Assembly: GCA_903838095.1 (NCBI GenBank)
Contig: CAILXE010000321.1
Span: 1 to 5,952 of the forward strand
Direction of reading: 5' to 3'
Source of the DNA: an uncultured Chlorobiaceae bacterium
Lineage (GTDB): Bacteria; Bacteroidota; Chlorobiia; Chlorobiales; Chlorobiaceae
Length of the DNA stretch: 5,952 nt
A model generated the notes under the pieces. That model saw only the letters and a program-made list of their open reading frames with translations. It did not search any database and was not told the DNA's origin. This document shows positions 1-5,952 of this stretch, piece after piece (within the stretch, counting starts at the first letter, position 1; every line of letters starts with the position of its first letter). The position numbers were made by a program, and so were the translations under genes.

Positions 1-2
1 AT

Positions 3-257
3 CGACAATTTCTCTTTTGAGCGGTTCTTGCCAAAGATATATCCGGCAAGGCGACTGAACCCCGGCGCTCCTGTCTGCCCATAAGCACCTTCAATAACTG
101 TTTCAGCAACAATCATCTCTCCATATTGCCTGACCTCAATATCCCCCTCCTCCTCAAGCACCTTGTAGGTCGGCTCAGATGCCGTACGCTTTCCCAAAAC
201 CGAACATCCGGCAAGCATCAAGCTTGTCATCAGCAACAACGACCATCCTCCCATCAT
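3..257 (-). CDS. SOUL/heme-binding-family lipoprotein, N-terminal part (runs off left edge)
   Basis: Reading leftward from an ATG at 257, 85 complete codons are open and the frame continues past base 1, so the C-terminal part is missing. The first 17 residues are a hydrophobic signal segment ending in a lipobox Leu-Ala-Gly-Cys (15-18), so Cys18 should be lipidated; the next residue is Ser, which in proteobacterial sorting rules favours the outer membrane. From residue 31 the pattern [15 protein letters not shown], then VAETVIEG, then [18 protein letters not shown] matches the start of the SOUL heme-binding family as I know it. In bacteria this family has no well-settled role; heme binding is inferred from family only. 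Start choice: AGGAG lies 3 bases before the ATG at 257 and 6 before the adjacent ATG at 254, so either could be used. An in-frame ATG at 278 has no ribosome site and would lie at or upstream of the predicted transcription start. The gene is divergent from ruvX. Confidence 0.85.
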   Translation of the reverse strand, partial: MMGGWSLLLMTSLMLAGCSVLGKRTASEPTYKVLEEEGDIEVRQYGEMIVAETVIEGAYGQTGAPGFSRLAGYIFGKNRSKEKLS

Positions 258-280
258 ATTCTCCTGTGATAATTTCATTG

Positions 281-310
281 ATTGTAACACCGCATTACAA
301 AAGCTAACAA
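281..310 (-). promoter_or_regulatory. Candidate sigma70-type promoter of the SOUL lipoprotein gene
   Basis: On the minus strand, TTGTTA (310 to 305) stands 18 bases upstream of TACAAT (286 to 281). The -10 has one mismatch to TATAAT and the -35 has two to TTGACA. Transcription would begin near 274, giving a leader of about 17-20 bases that holds the AGGAG ribosome site. This would leave the alternative ATG at 278 outside the transcript. Read by eye from consensus only. Confidence 0.4.
282..300. repeat. Perfect inverted repeat TTGTAA-N7-TTACAA, possible operator
   Basis: Six-base arms at 282-287 and 295-300 are exact reverse complements separated by 7 bases. The repeat covers most of the -10 box and part of the spacer of the minus-strand promoter proposed for the lipoprotein gene, which is where a repressor dimer would sit. 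The arms are AT-rich and the flanking bases do not extend the symmetry, so chance is possible. No regulator is encoded in the visible neighbourhood. Confidence 0.3.
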
Positions 311-409
311 TCATAACGGGGAAAAGGTTTGAAAAAGCATGACGCGCTTTTCTTTGTCGAAGATGAAACGACATTGGCGAACAAAAAGCACTGTTCCCCT
401 TGATAAAGT

Positions 410-418
410 TGCTATATT
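410..418 (+). promoter_or_regulatory. Candidate extended -10 promoter for ruvX
   Basis: TGC directly followed by TATATT (410-418) fits an extended -10 element, which can work without a good -35; no convincing -35 is seen 16-18 bases upstream. Transcription would start near 425 and leave an untranslated leader of about 60 bases before the ruvX ATG at 487. If right, it also excludes a longer RuvX starting at the TTG at 400. It is a weak call. Confidence 0.3.
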
Positions 419-486
419 TTCTTGGCTGTGAGAGCGCTTCGGACAAAGATATTTCGCAACTTCAGAATCGACAGAAAGGTGCTGCC

Positions 487-924
487 ATGAGTCTGACTCC
501 AAAAAAAAGGGTGGTCGCCATTGACTTCGGAACAAAACGTATTGGCGTGGCCCAGAGCGATCCACTCTGGCTCTTCGCCCAGCCTGTAGGTACCTTTGAC
601 CGGGCCGGACTTTCCGGAACCCTTGCGACTATGGTGAAGCAGGATGATATTGCGTTGGTTCTTGTTGGATACCCACTGAGTGACGGTGATGAAACCAATG
701 CCATGACCGGAGTGGTTGACCGATTTATTGAGGAGCTGCGTGCAGAGTTTCCGCAACTGGTTATAGAAACTGTTGATGAACATCACTCGTCGAAGAGTGC
801 GCGCCAGATTCTGATTGCTTCAGGACGATCAAGAAGGGAGCGGCAGCAGAAGGGACGGCTCGACAGTGCGGCGGCATGTGTTCTGCTCAGCGAATATCTG
901 GAAAGCCACAAACGGAACATATAA
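487..924 (+). CDS. ruvX: RuvX/YqgF-family RNase H-like nuclease
   Basis: A 145-residue protein of the YqgF/RuvX family, cytoplasmic, known as an RNase H-fold nuclease tied to 16S rRNA 5'-end maturation and described in some bacteria as a Holliday-junction resolvase. Motifs in order: AIDFGTKRIGVAQSD (11-25), with the first catalytic Asp at 13; the second strand region VLVGYPLSDGDE (58-69), where the usual family form is VGLPLNxDG; VDEHHSS (96-102), matching the DERLTT motif with acidic Asp97/Glu98; and GRLDSAAACVLL (123-134), with the third catalytic Asp at 126. Length is normal for the family. The ATG at 487 is chosen because AAAGGTG ends 5 bases upstream and the protein then begins just before the first strand; an open frame back to TTG at 400 adds 29 residues with no family resemblance. 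An 86-base gap separates it from pyrE, so cotranscription is likely but not proven. Confidence 0.93.
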   Translation: MSLTPKKRVVAIDFGTKRIGVAQSDPLWLFAQPVGTFDRAGLSGTLATMVKQDDIALVLVGYPLSDGDETNAMTGVVDRFIEELRAEFPQLVIETVDEHHSSKSARQILIASGRSRRERQQKGRLDSAAACVLLSEYLESHKRNI

Positions 925-1010
925 CAAAACGTTTTTCCTTTAGCTTTTGGAAGCGGCTTCTTTATCTTTACCATCATTGATTATAACATTCACCAGCAAC
1001 ACTCTTTTTT

Positions 1011-1592
1011 ATGAGTACTCCTGCAATGCTTGATGTTTTCAAAGCAACCGGCGCTTTGCTTGATGGCCATTTCAGACTCACTTCCGGCAGGCACAGCAAC
1101 GCCTATTTTCAATGCGCCAAGGTGCTGCAACATCCTGAACACCTGACAGCGGTCTGCAGCAGGATTGCTGAACATTTTGCCGGGAGCGGCATAGAAACGG
1201 TTATCTCCCCGGCTATCGGCGGCATTGTGGTTGGAACAGAGGTGGGACGACAGCTTGCTGTAAAAACTATTTTTGCTGAGCGCAAGGATGGGGCGATGAC
1301 CATCCGCAGGGGCTTCAGCCTTGAACCAAACGAGCGTGTTCTTGTGATTGAGGATGTCATAACCACGGGCGGTTCAGTCGCTGAAGTGATTTCGCTTGTC
1401 AAAGCGGCAGGTGCAGTCGTCGTTGGCGTCGGATCTGTCGTTGACCGCAGCAATGGTCGCGTAAAGCTTGCTGACGATCAATTTTCGGTGCTTTCGATGG
1501 AGGTCATCAGTTATGCTCCTGAAGAGTGCCCGCTCTGCAAGGAGGGCCTGCCCATTGATGCACCCGGAAGCCGGTCAAACATACAAAACTGA
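1011..1592 (+). CDS. pyrE: Orotate phosphoribosyltransferase
   Basis: A 193-residue cytoplasmic enzyme that joins orotate to PRPP to give OMP and pyrophosphate, the fifth step of de novo pyrimidine synthesis. The N-terminal hood carries [10 protein letters not shown] (21-30), followed by [10 protein letters not shown] (66-75), the FAERKDG segment (88-94) and the PRPP-binding loop [14 protein letters not shown] (110-123), with its acidic pair at Glu114-Asp115. The C-terminus has [16 protein letters not shown] (173-188); this Cys-x-x-Cys tail is typical of the subfamily found in thermophiles and alphaproteobacteria rather than of E. coli PyrE. No Shine-Dalgarno sequence is visible before the ATG (the preceding bases are a T-run); an internal ATG at 1026 (Met6) has none either. 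The upstream gap 925-1010 holds TATAAC at 982-987 but no good -35. tyrA begins 5 bases after the stop. Confidence 0.96.
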   Translation: MSTPAMLDVFKATGALLDGHFRLTSGRHSNAYFQCAKVLQHPEHLTAVCSRIAEHFAGSGIETVISPAIGGIVVGTEVGRQLAVKTIFAERKDGAMTIRRGFSLEPNERVLVIEDVITTGGSVAEVISLVKAAGAVVVGVGSVVDRSNGRVKLADDQFSVLSMEVISYAPEECPLCKEGLPIDAPGSRSNIQN

Positions 1593-1597
1593 AGGTC

Positions 1598-2467
1598 ATG
1601 ACGGTGAAGTCACCTATCAGAAGCATCTCATTTATCGGCCTCGGGTTGATCGGCATGTCACTGTTGCAGGCCCTGAAACGTTCGCCGCTTGCAACCGAGA
1701 GCGCTATAATCTTTCAGGGATTTGACCCAAACTTTACCGAAAGCGACCAGCAATGCGTCAAAGAACTTGGGCTGGACGCTTTTATGACCGACAAGAAAGC
1801 TCTGTACAGCGCGGATCTGCTTATCCTTTCTGCGCCGGTTGAGGTAAATATCGCTCTTTTGGAGGAGATAAAACAGTTTGCCCCTCCCTCGACGCTGGTG
1901 AGCGACGTGTCGAGCACCAAGGCGCTTATTGCACGCAAAGCCAGAGAGCTTGCTCTCCCTTTTATCGGCATGCACCCCATGGCAGGCAAGGAGCAGAAAG
2001 GATACCGTGAAAGTCACGAAGAGCTTCTGCGCGACCGTCGGGTTATTTTTTGTGATGATCATGGCCTGCTTGCCAGTGAGAAGGGCATTTTTCTTGTCCG
2101 GTTACTCGAATCTGCGGGTTGCACAACAATCTCCATGACCCCTGATGAACATGACCGTGTCGTCGCAAGAATAAGCCATCTTCCGCAACTCCTTTCGACA
2201 CTGCTGATGGGCTACTGCGGTGAATCAATCAGCACATCCGGCCCAGGGTTTGCAACCTTTACCAGACTTGCCGGCAGCTCATGGGAGATTTGGCGGGATA
2301 TTATTGCCACGAACAGCAATAACATTGCAGAGGAACTTGACAAGTTTTCAAAAGAATTATCCCTGCTCGCCAATGACGTAAGAGAACAGAACCTGCAACA
2401 GCTTGAATTGCGCTTCAGCGAAGCCAATCGACTCTATCAAACTCTTAAAGAGATGAACCGGTCATGA
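1598..2467 (+). CDS. tyrA: Prephenate dehydrogenase (TyrA)
   Basis: A 289-residue single-domain TyrA that oxidatively decarboxylates prephenate to 4-hydroxyphenylpyruvate on the way to tyrosine; an arogenate substrate cannot be excluded. The Rossmann dinucleotide fingerprint is [10 protein letters not shown] (12-21), and the acidic Asp43 in GFDPN at the end of the second strand points to NAD+ rather than NADP+. Then come DVSSTKA (103-109), the substrate-site segment [13 protein letters not shown] (124-136), [15 protein letters not shown] (183-197) with the catalytic His at 194, and a helical dimerisation domain with [15 protein letters not shown] (221-235). There is no chorismate mutase fusion and no ACT domain, so tyrosine feedback through an ACT domain is not expected. 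The pyrE stop codon is embedded in its ribosome site (TGAAGG, 1590-1595). The ATG at 1598 is only 2 bases from GAAGG, while the in-frame GTG at 1604 is better spaced; the true start may be 2 codons later. Confidence 0.94.
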   Translation: MTVKSPIRSISFIGLGLIGMSLLQALKRSPLATESAIIFQGFDPNFTESDQQCVKELGLDAFMTDKKALYSADLLILSAPVEVNIALLEEIKQFAPPSTLVSDVSSTKALIARKARELALPFIGMHPMAGKEQKGYRESHEELLRDRRVIFCDDHGLLASEKGIFLVRLLESAGCTTISMTPDEHDRVVARISHLPQLLSTLLMGYCGESISTSGPGFATFTRLAGSSWEIWRDIIATNSNNIAEELDKFSKELSLLANDVREQNLQQLELRFSEANRLYQTLKEMNRS

Positions 2468-3321
2468 AATTTGGGATTGTTGTCAATGTTTTACGGGAAA
2501 ACGCACTTGTTCTGGCACGAAAGCTTGCCACATGGCTTGAAGAACGGAACGTCGATTATGTTTTTGAAGCTCTCTCCGCAGAAAAGCTGAATATTGAGCT
2601 TTCGGCTCCAATTGAGGAACTCAGCAAACAGTGCGACGCCTTTATCTCACTTGGAGGCGATGGCACACTCCTTTTTACATCGCATTATGCGGTCACAAAA
2701 CCGGTTATCGGCGTCAATGTCGGGTTCCTCGGTTTTCTGACTGAGTTTACACAGGCTGAAATGTTCACGGCTATAGAGCGGATGCTGAACGGCACCAATA
2801 CCATCCATACCCGTTCGCAACTTGAAGCAACGGTGACTATCGATAATGAGAGGCGACAATTCAGAGCCCTGAATGACGTTGTTATCGAAAAGGGCGCCTA
2901 TCCGCGCATTCCGACCTTTATCATAAAGCTGGACGGCGAACTCCTCAGTTCGTATCGGGCTGATGGCATCATTATTGCGACGTCAACCGGTTCCACCGCC
3001 TACTCCATGTCTGCAGGAGGCCCGATCATCGCTCCGAAATCAAGCGTTTTTGTCATTACACCGATATGCCCGCACATGCTGACCGTACGACCTATCGTGA
3101 TCAGCGACGAAAAGGTGATTGAGGTGTCGGTTGATGCGCCTGATGGCTCTTTTCCCTTGAACTGTGATGGCAACCTGAAAAAAATGCTCACGTCGCAGGA
3201 GAGTATAACCGTTAAAAAATCATCCGTTGTTATCAATCTTGTCGCTAATGAGAGCAGGAATTACAGTGAAATTCTGCGCACAAAACTCCTCTGGGGACGT
3301 GAGCATAATTTCGGCCAGTAA
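2464..3321 (+). CDS. nadK: NAD kinase
   Basis: A 285-residue cytoplasmic kinase that phosphorylates NAD+ to NADP+ (PpnK/NadK family). Hallmarks: the phosphate-binding SLGGDGTLL (62-70), [13 protein letters not shown] (83-95), [10 protein letters not shown] (135-144), where the usual Asn-Glu pair is Asn-Asp as in a number of homologues, [23 protein letters not shown] (166-188, key stretch TGSTAY at 175-180), and [13 protein letters not shown] (198-210). Length and motif spacing are normal and nothing is missing. The ATG at 2464 overlaps the tyrA stop by 4 bases (ATGA) and has no strong Shine-Dalgarno, which points to translational coupling with tyrA. The stop is followed by 42 bases and then another gene in the same reading frame. 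Confidence 0.96.
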   Translation: MKFGIVVNVLRENALVLARKLATWLEERNVDYVFEALSAEKLNIELSAPIEELSKQCDAFISLGGDGTLLFTSHYAVTKPVIGVNVGFLGFLTEFTQAEMFTAIERMLNGTNTIHTRSQLEATVTIDNERRQFRALNDVVIEKGAYPRIPTFIIKLDGELLSSYRADGIIIATSTGSTAYSMSAGGPIIAPKSSVFVITPICPHMLTVRPIVISDEKVIEVSVDAPDGSFPLNCDGNLKKMLTSQESITVKKSSVVINLVANESRNYSEILRTKLLWGREHNFGQ

Positions 3322-3363
3322 CAAGCCAATAATGTTTCTGAAAAAATCTGCCCGCACATCTGC

Positions 3364-4809
3364 ATGAGTAACTGTATCAGTTCCGGCTCACTCCACGACC
3401 TGCTCGGCATTCCTCTGGATACTCCGCTGACCATCGATGAGATGTGTTCCAGGATGAAACCGCTCATCTATCCGGCGCCTCAGCTCTCGCTTCGCCTTGA
3501 GCAGTTTTGCCACGCTCTGGTAACGGCAATGCAGTCGCTCGGCATAACGGTGCTTTCGGAAGATGAGGCATCGGGAAGTGATGGCCGGTTTGTACCCGGA
3601 ACCGTTATTCTTGCGCCGGGTTATTTTCCTGACCATCTTCTGGCGATCAACCGCGTCACAACACTCTACAACAATATCATTGTCGGGTTGTACGATGAAC
3701 CCCCGCCGCTCTCCTCTGAGTCGCTCCCTCAGGAACGCCTTGATGCCATTGTCGGCAGGCTGGCACGCGATATGGTTCATATCCTCATTTTTGTGACCGA
3801 CCACTCCTGGACTATCTGCACCATGAACGGCGGGGTTGTGACGTTTAAGACGCCTTATCCCTCTGTTGAGGATGTTCGTGGCACGCTTGTTCCAAAACTC
3901 ACGGCACAGGTCGTACCACCAAGAGCTGAAGATCTTGATATGGAATATGGCGCATTGATGACGGAAACGCCCGGGTTTGAAGCTGTTGCGGCAGATTTCA
4001 TGCAGTGCAGCACTCTCTGGCGCAACAATGCCTCTCTTTTAACACACACCTCTACTGAAGGGCTCGACTACCGCAACGCATTTTACAAAAAAATTGTCGC
4101 GCGTTATCTCGACAATCGAAGCGGAATGAGTTATGGCTTTTTTGCCCGTCAGTTGCCGGTTGGCGTTCAATCCGCATTCATTGAAGAAAAGAATGAATTG
4201 CTCCCAGTCCGTATAAAGGAGCGGCTTTTGTTTGTTCCGGTACCTCAGATCAGCGTTATAACAACCAGGTCGGGATGCAGAAAAAACAATCTTGACCCGA
4301 ACAAAGATCTTGTGGAGATAGGGCTGAGGCAACATCAGGGAAAAGGACGCGCCTACCTTAAAACACCAGCCGGGCTTCCGCCGGAAAGTGTCGCCAAACC
4401 ATCATTTGACACTCTGACTATTCTGGCTCACGCCCTGGGTAATGCCCTGACGGCAAGCATCCTGATGACACTGAGGCCGGAAGCACGCTTTCCATACCAT
4501 CTGGCTTATTCCGGCGCATCGATAACGCACTGGCACGATTACCCTGAAATCGGACAACTGCCTGAAGGATACCATCTCCACGGAGAAGACAATCCGCCCG
4601 TTGCCTGCTCCACACCCCAATCAGCAGCATACAGTCTGTTTGGAAAAATTACAGCGCTTGAGCATGCGCTCGAAACGGGAATTGAGTACCATGGCGATGT
4701 CCATATTGAACCAAACCACGGCACCAATATTGTCGGGATACTTTCACTTGAAGAAACCGCAAAACTTCTGAACCCTCTCTTCATCCCGGAGTTCATTGCT
4801 GAAGAGTAA
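3364..4809 (+). CDS. Protein of unknown function with His-rich C-terminal region (481 aa)
   Basis: I do not recognise this family. The frame is open for 481 codons with normal coding character, ends just before a convergent gene and matches the strand and packing of the genes upstream, so it is a real gene. No signal peptide or membrane-spanning segment is seen; a cytoplasmic location is inferred. The N-terminal third is leucine-rich and ordinary. A segment ILIFVTDHSWTICTMNGG (140-157) looks like a buried strand followed by a turn. The last 100 residues hold several His-acidic clusters: HWHDYPE (389-395), YHLHGEDNPP (403-412) and EYHGDVHIEPNHGTN (441-455), which could form a metal or substrate site. 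No Shine-Dalgarno precedes the ATG; an internal ATG at 3442 (Met27) is possible. It follows nadK by 42 bases and is probably the last gene of the rightward transcript. It may be a lineage-restricted protein, but that is a guess. Confidence 0.85.
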   Translation: MSNCISSGSLHDLLGIPLDTPLTIDEMCSRMKPLIYPAPQLSLRLEQFCHALVTAMQSLGITVLSEDEASGSDGRFVPGTVILAPGYFPDHLLAINRVTTLYNNIIVGLYDEPPPLSSESLPQERLDAIVGRLARDMVHILIFVTDHSWTICTMNGGVVTFKTPYPSVEDVRGTLVPKLTAQVVPPRAEDLDMEYGALMTETPGFEAVAADFMQCSTLWRNNASLLTHTSTEGLDYRNAFYKKIVARYLDNRSGMSYGFFARQLPVGVQSAFIEEKNELLPVRIKERLLFVPVPQISVITTRSGCRKNNLDPNKDLVEIGLRQHQGKGRAYLKTPAGLPPESVAKPSFDTLTILAHALGNALTASILMTLRPEARFPYHLAYSGASITHWHDYPEIGQLPEGYHLHGEDNPPVACSTPQSAAYSLFGKITALEHALETGIEYHGDVHIEPNHGTNIVGILSLEETAKLLNPLFIPEFIAEE

Positions 4810-4833
4810 TTCTTTCAGGGCAGAGAGAAAGAA
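4810..4833. terminator. AT-rich inverted repeat between convergent stops, possible weak bidirectional terminator
   Basis: TTCTTTC (4810-4816) pairs with GAAAGAA (4827-4833) around a 10-base loop, filling the 25 bases between the stop of the 481-residue gene and the stop of the kdsC-like gene. A convergent junction is where a shared terminator is expected, but the stem is only 7 base pairs, mostly A-T, and has no downstream T-run, so intrinsic termination would be inefficient. Confidence 0.25.
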
Positions 4834-4834
4834 A

Positions 4835-5386
4835 TTATTCCTCCACTTCCGCACGTTCAATGTAAGGCCATTTACCCTGTCGCAGAAGAATCATCTCAAC
4901 CATCTCCCTGATACACCCTTTTCCACCTTCATACCCTGCAATATAGCCCACCCGGTTTCTGAGATAATCAGCTCCGTCAATGGCGGTTGCAGGTAAACCT
5001 ACTCTTGCAAGCACCTCAACATCTCCGATATCATCGCCAATATAGGCACACTCATCATCGGCAAGATCATGGCGCTGACAAAACGCTTCATAAGAGTAGA
5101 GCAGATTTTCTCCATTAAGATAAAGATCATGCACCCCGAGCGCCTCAAGCAAAGGGCGGTACCCTTCAGCCTCCCTTTCCGATAAAACAGCAACAAGAAT
5201 ACCCTGTTTCAGGGCCTCTTTTATTGCGACGGCATCTCTGACCGAAATTGAACACATTTCTCCGCCGTTGCAGTCAAAGGTAATCCTGCTGCCATTCAGC
5301 ACACCGTCAACCGGAAACACAAGCGCACGGACAGCCTGCAGCGCCTGATCTATTCGTGATGATGGATCTGCCTGCGAAGGCTGCAT
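4835..5386 (-). CDS. KdsC-like HAD protein lacking the catalytic nucleophile (probable pseudophosphatase)
   Basis: KdsC is the HAD-superfamily phosphatase that turns KDO-8-phosphate into KDO. Compared with E. coli KdsC from memory, this protein lines up without gaps across the core. Numbering from the ATG at 5386 (183 residues): motif I reads VFPVDGVL, so Pro25 stands where the nucleophile Asp belongs, while the acid/base Asp27 remains; VRD (49-51) is kept but its following Gly is Ala; motif II is VLSERE with Ser69 in the Thr/Ser position; the motif III Lys aligns with Leu95; motif IV YIGDDIGD (115-122) is intact; the C-terminal tail GYEGGKGCIREM (151-162) matches the KdsC tail GGRGAVRE. Phosphotransfer by the usual mechanism should be impossible. 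The Pro codon is CCG, so at least two changes from an Asp codon. The open frame extends to a GTG at 5452 that would overlap kdsA by 28 bases; no clear ribosome site marks either start, and 183 residues fits the family better. Confidence 0.85.
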   Translation of the reverse strand: MQPSQADPSSRIDQALQAVRALVFPVDGVLNGSRITFDCNGGEMCSISVRDAVAIKEALKQGILVAVLSEREAEGYRPLLEALGVHDLYLNGENLLYSYEAFCQRHDLADDECAYIGDDIGDVEVLARVGLPATAIDGADYLRNRVGYIAGYEGGKGCIREMVEMILLRQGKWPYIERAEVEE

Positions 5387-5424
5387 TCCGAAATATTGAA
5401 ACCCTTCCAAGAGCGTATGATGTT

Positions 5425-5952
5425 TTAGAGTGAATGAAGAGCGTGCACACACCGGTAGAGATGGAGCAGTTGCTTGACCATTATCCTGAAATCTGGCAGC
5501 GCCACCTGAGTGGCTGCGTCCGACAGGGCCGTTGAGGGATTGGGATGAATCTCAAAAAAGAGCCCATCCACACCGGCAGCAACTGCGGCACGGGCAAGTG
5601 GCATCACATACTGGCGTTCCCCGCCGGAAATTCCCTGATCGGCCCCGGGAAGCTGGAGACTGTGCGTGGCATCATAGAGCACCGGATATCCGGATTCAGC
5701 CATTTTGGAAAGCCCCCTGAAATCGACAACAAGATTGTGATAGCCAAAACTTGATCCCCGCTCGGTAAGCATCACACGGCTGTTACCGGTTCGGGCAACC
5801 TTGGCGGCGGCAAGCACCATATCTTCAGGAGCCATAAACTGCCCTTTCTTGATATTGACCGCAAGGCCACTCTCACCGGCAGCAACCAGAAGTTCGGTCT
5901 GACGACAGAGAAATGCCGGTATCTGCAGCACGTCAACATAGCGAGCGGCAAG
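5425..5952 (-). CDS. kdsA: 3-deoxy-8-phosphooctulonate synthase, C-terminal part (runs off right edge)
   Basis: KdsA condenses phosphoenolpyruvate with arabinose-5-phosphate to make KDO-8-phosphate, the precursor of the KDO of lipid A/core. The visible part is the last 175 residues before the TAA at 5427-5425; about 100 N-terminal residues lie beyond the window. Family motifs in order of translation: [91 protein letters not shown] and [14 protein letters not shown]. In the HPNP segment the usual preceding Thr is Ile. The ALSDAATQ ending resembles the metal-dependent (Aquifex-type) class more than the E. coli class, but the deciding N-terminal residue (Cys versus Asn) is outside the window. 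The kdsC-like gene follows directly, so the two probably share a transcript. Confidence 0.96.
   Translation of the reverse strand, partial: LAARYVDVLQIPAFLCRQTELLVAAGESGLAVNIKKGQFMAPEDMVLAAAKVARTGNSRVMLTERGSSFGYHNLVVDFRGLSKMAESGYPVLYDATHSLQLPGADQGISGGERQYVMPLARAAVAAGVDGLFFEIHPNPSTALSDAATQVALPDFRIMVKQLLHLYRCVHALHSL

Noticed and set aside
333..351. AAAAGC-N7-GCTTTT hairpin followed by T-rich sequence in the divergent intergenic region
   Set aside because: The stem is 6 base pairs with only two G-C pairs, and no gene ends here on either strand, so a terminator has nothing to terminate.
400..405. TTGATA as a -35 box paired with TATATT at 413-418
   Set aside because: Only 7 bases separate them, too few for a sigma70 promoter; TATATT was kept only as an extended -10.
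400..486. 29-residue N-terminal extension of RuvX from a TTG at 400
   Set aside because: The added residues have no family resemblance, a good ribosome site precedes the ATG at 487, and the candidate -10 element lies inside the extension.
982..987. TATAAC as a -10 box for a separate pyrE promoter
   Set aside because: No acceptable -35 lies 16-18 bases upstream, so it is mentioned with pyrE but not called as a promoter.
1109..1453. Long open frame on the minus strand inside pyrE
   Set aside because: It is low-complexity Thr/Ser/Pro-rich antisense of a confident gene with no motif of its own.
3346..3363. Direct repeat ATCTGC...ATCTGC just before the ATG at 3364
   Set aside because: Two six-base copies 6 bases apart are expected by chance and fit no known start signal.
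3388..4335. Minus-strand open frames opposite the 481-residue gene
   Set aside because: They are shorter, Arg/Cys-rich shadows; the plus-strand frame is far longer and colinear with its neighbours.

Overview
The window is ordinary chromosomal DNA of a Gram-negative bacterium, most likely a green sulfur bacterium (Chlorobiota, Chlorobiaceae). That placement rests on the protein style (PyrE with a C-terminal CPLC segment, a compact TyrA), the roughly balanced base composition, and remembered resemblance to Chlorobium proteins; it is not proven from the sequence. The KDO genes fix a lipopolysaccharide-bearing outer membrane. No mobile element, CRISPR array, tRNA, rRNA or phage gene was seen.

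Layout. At the left edge (3-257, minus) is the N-terminal half of a SOUL/heme-binding-family lipoprotein with a clear lipobox. A divergent intergenic region of about 230 bases (258-486) follows, with a plausible minus-strand promoter overlapping a perfect TTGTAA-N7-TTACAA inverted repeat, and a weaker candidate promoter for the rightward genes. A rightward cluster then runs ruvX (487-924), pyrE (1011-1592), tyrA (1598-2467), nadK (2464-3321) and a 481-residue protein of unknown function (3364-4809). pyrE, tyrA and nadK are tightly packed: 5 bases between the first two, a 4-base ATGA overlap between the second two. Convergent to this cluster, on the minus strand, are a KdsC-like HAD protein (4835-5386) and the C-terminal 175 residues of kdsA (5425 to the right edge). 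A short AT-rich inverted repeat lies between the convergent stops.

How the genes fit together. The rightward genes are housekeeping: RNA/DNA processing (RuvX), the phosphoribosyl transfer that makes OMP (PyrE), the oxidative step towards tyrosine (TyrA) and NADP+ synthesis (NadK). The leftward pair belongs to KDO synthesis for lipid A/core: KdsA makes KDO-8-phosphate and a KdsC protein would dephosphorylate it.

Most notable points. The KdsC-like protein keeps the KdsC fold signature from end to end but lacks the catalytic nucleophile (Asp replaced by Pro) and the motif III lysine (Leu), so it looks like a pseudophosphatase placed right behind kdsA. The second is the 481-residue unknown, whose last 100 residues are rich in His-acidic motifs that could bind metal.
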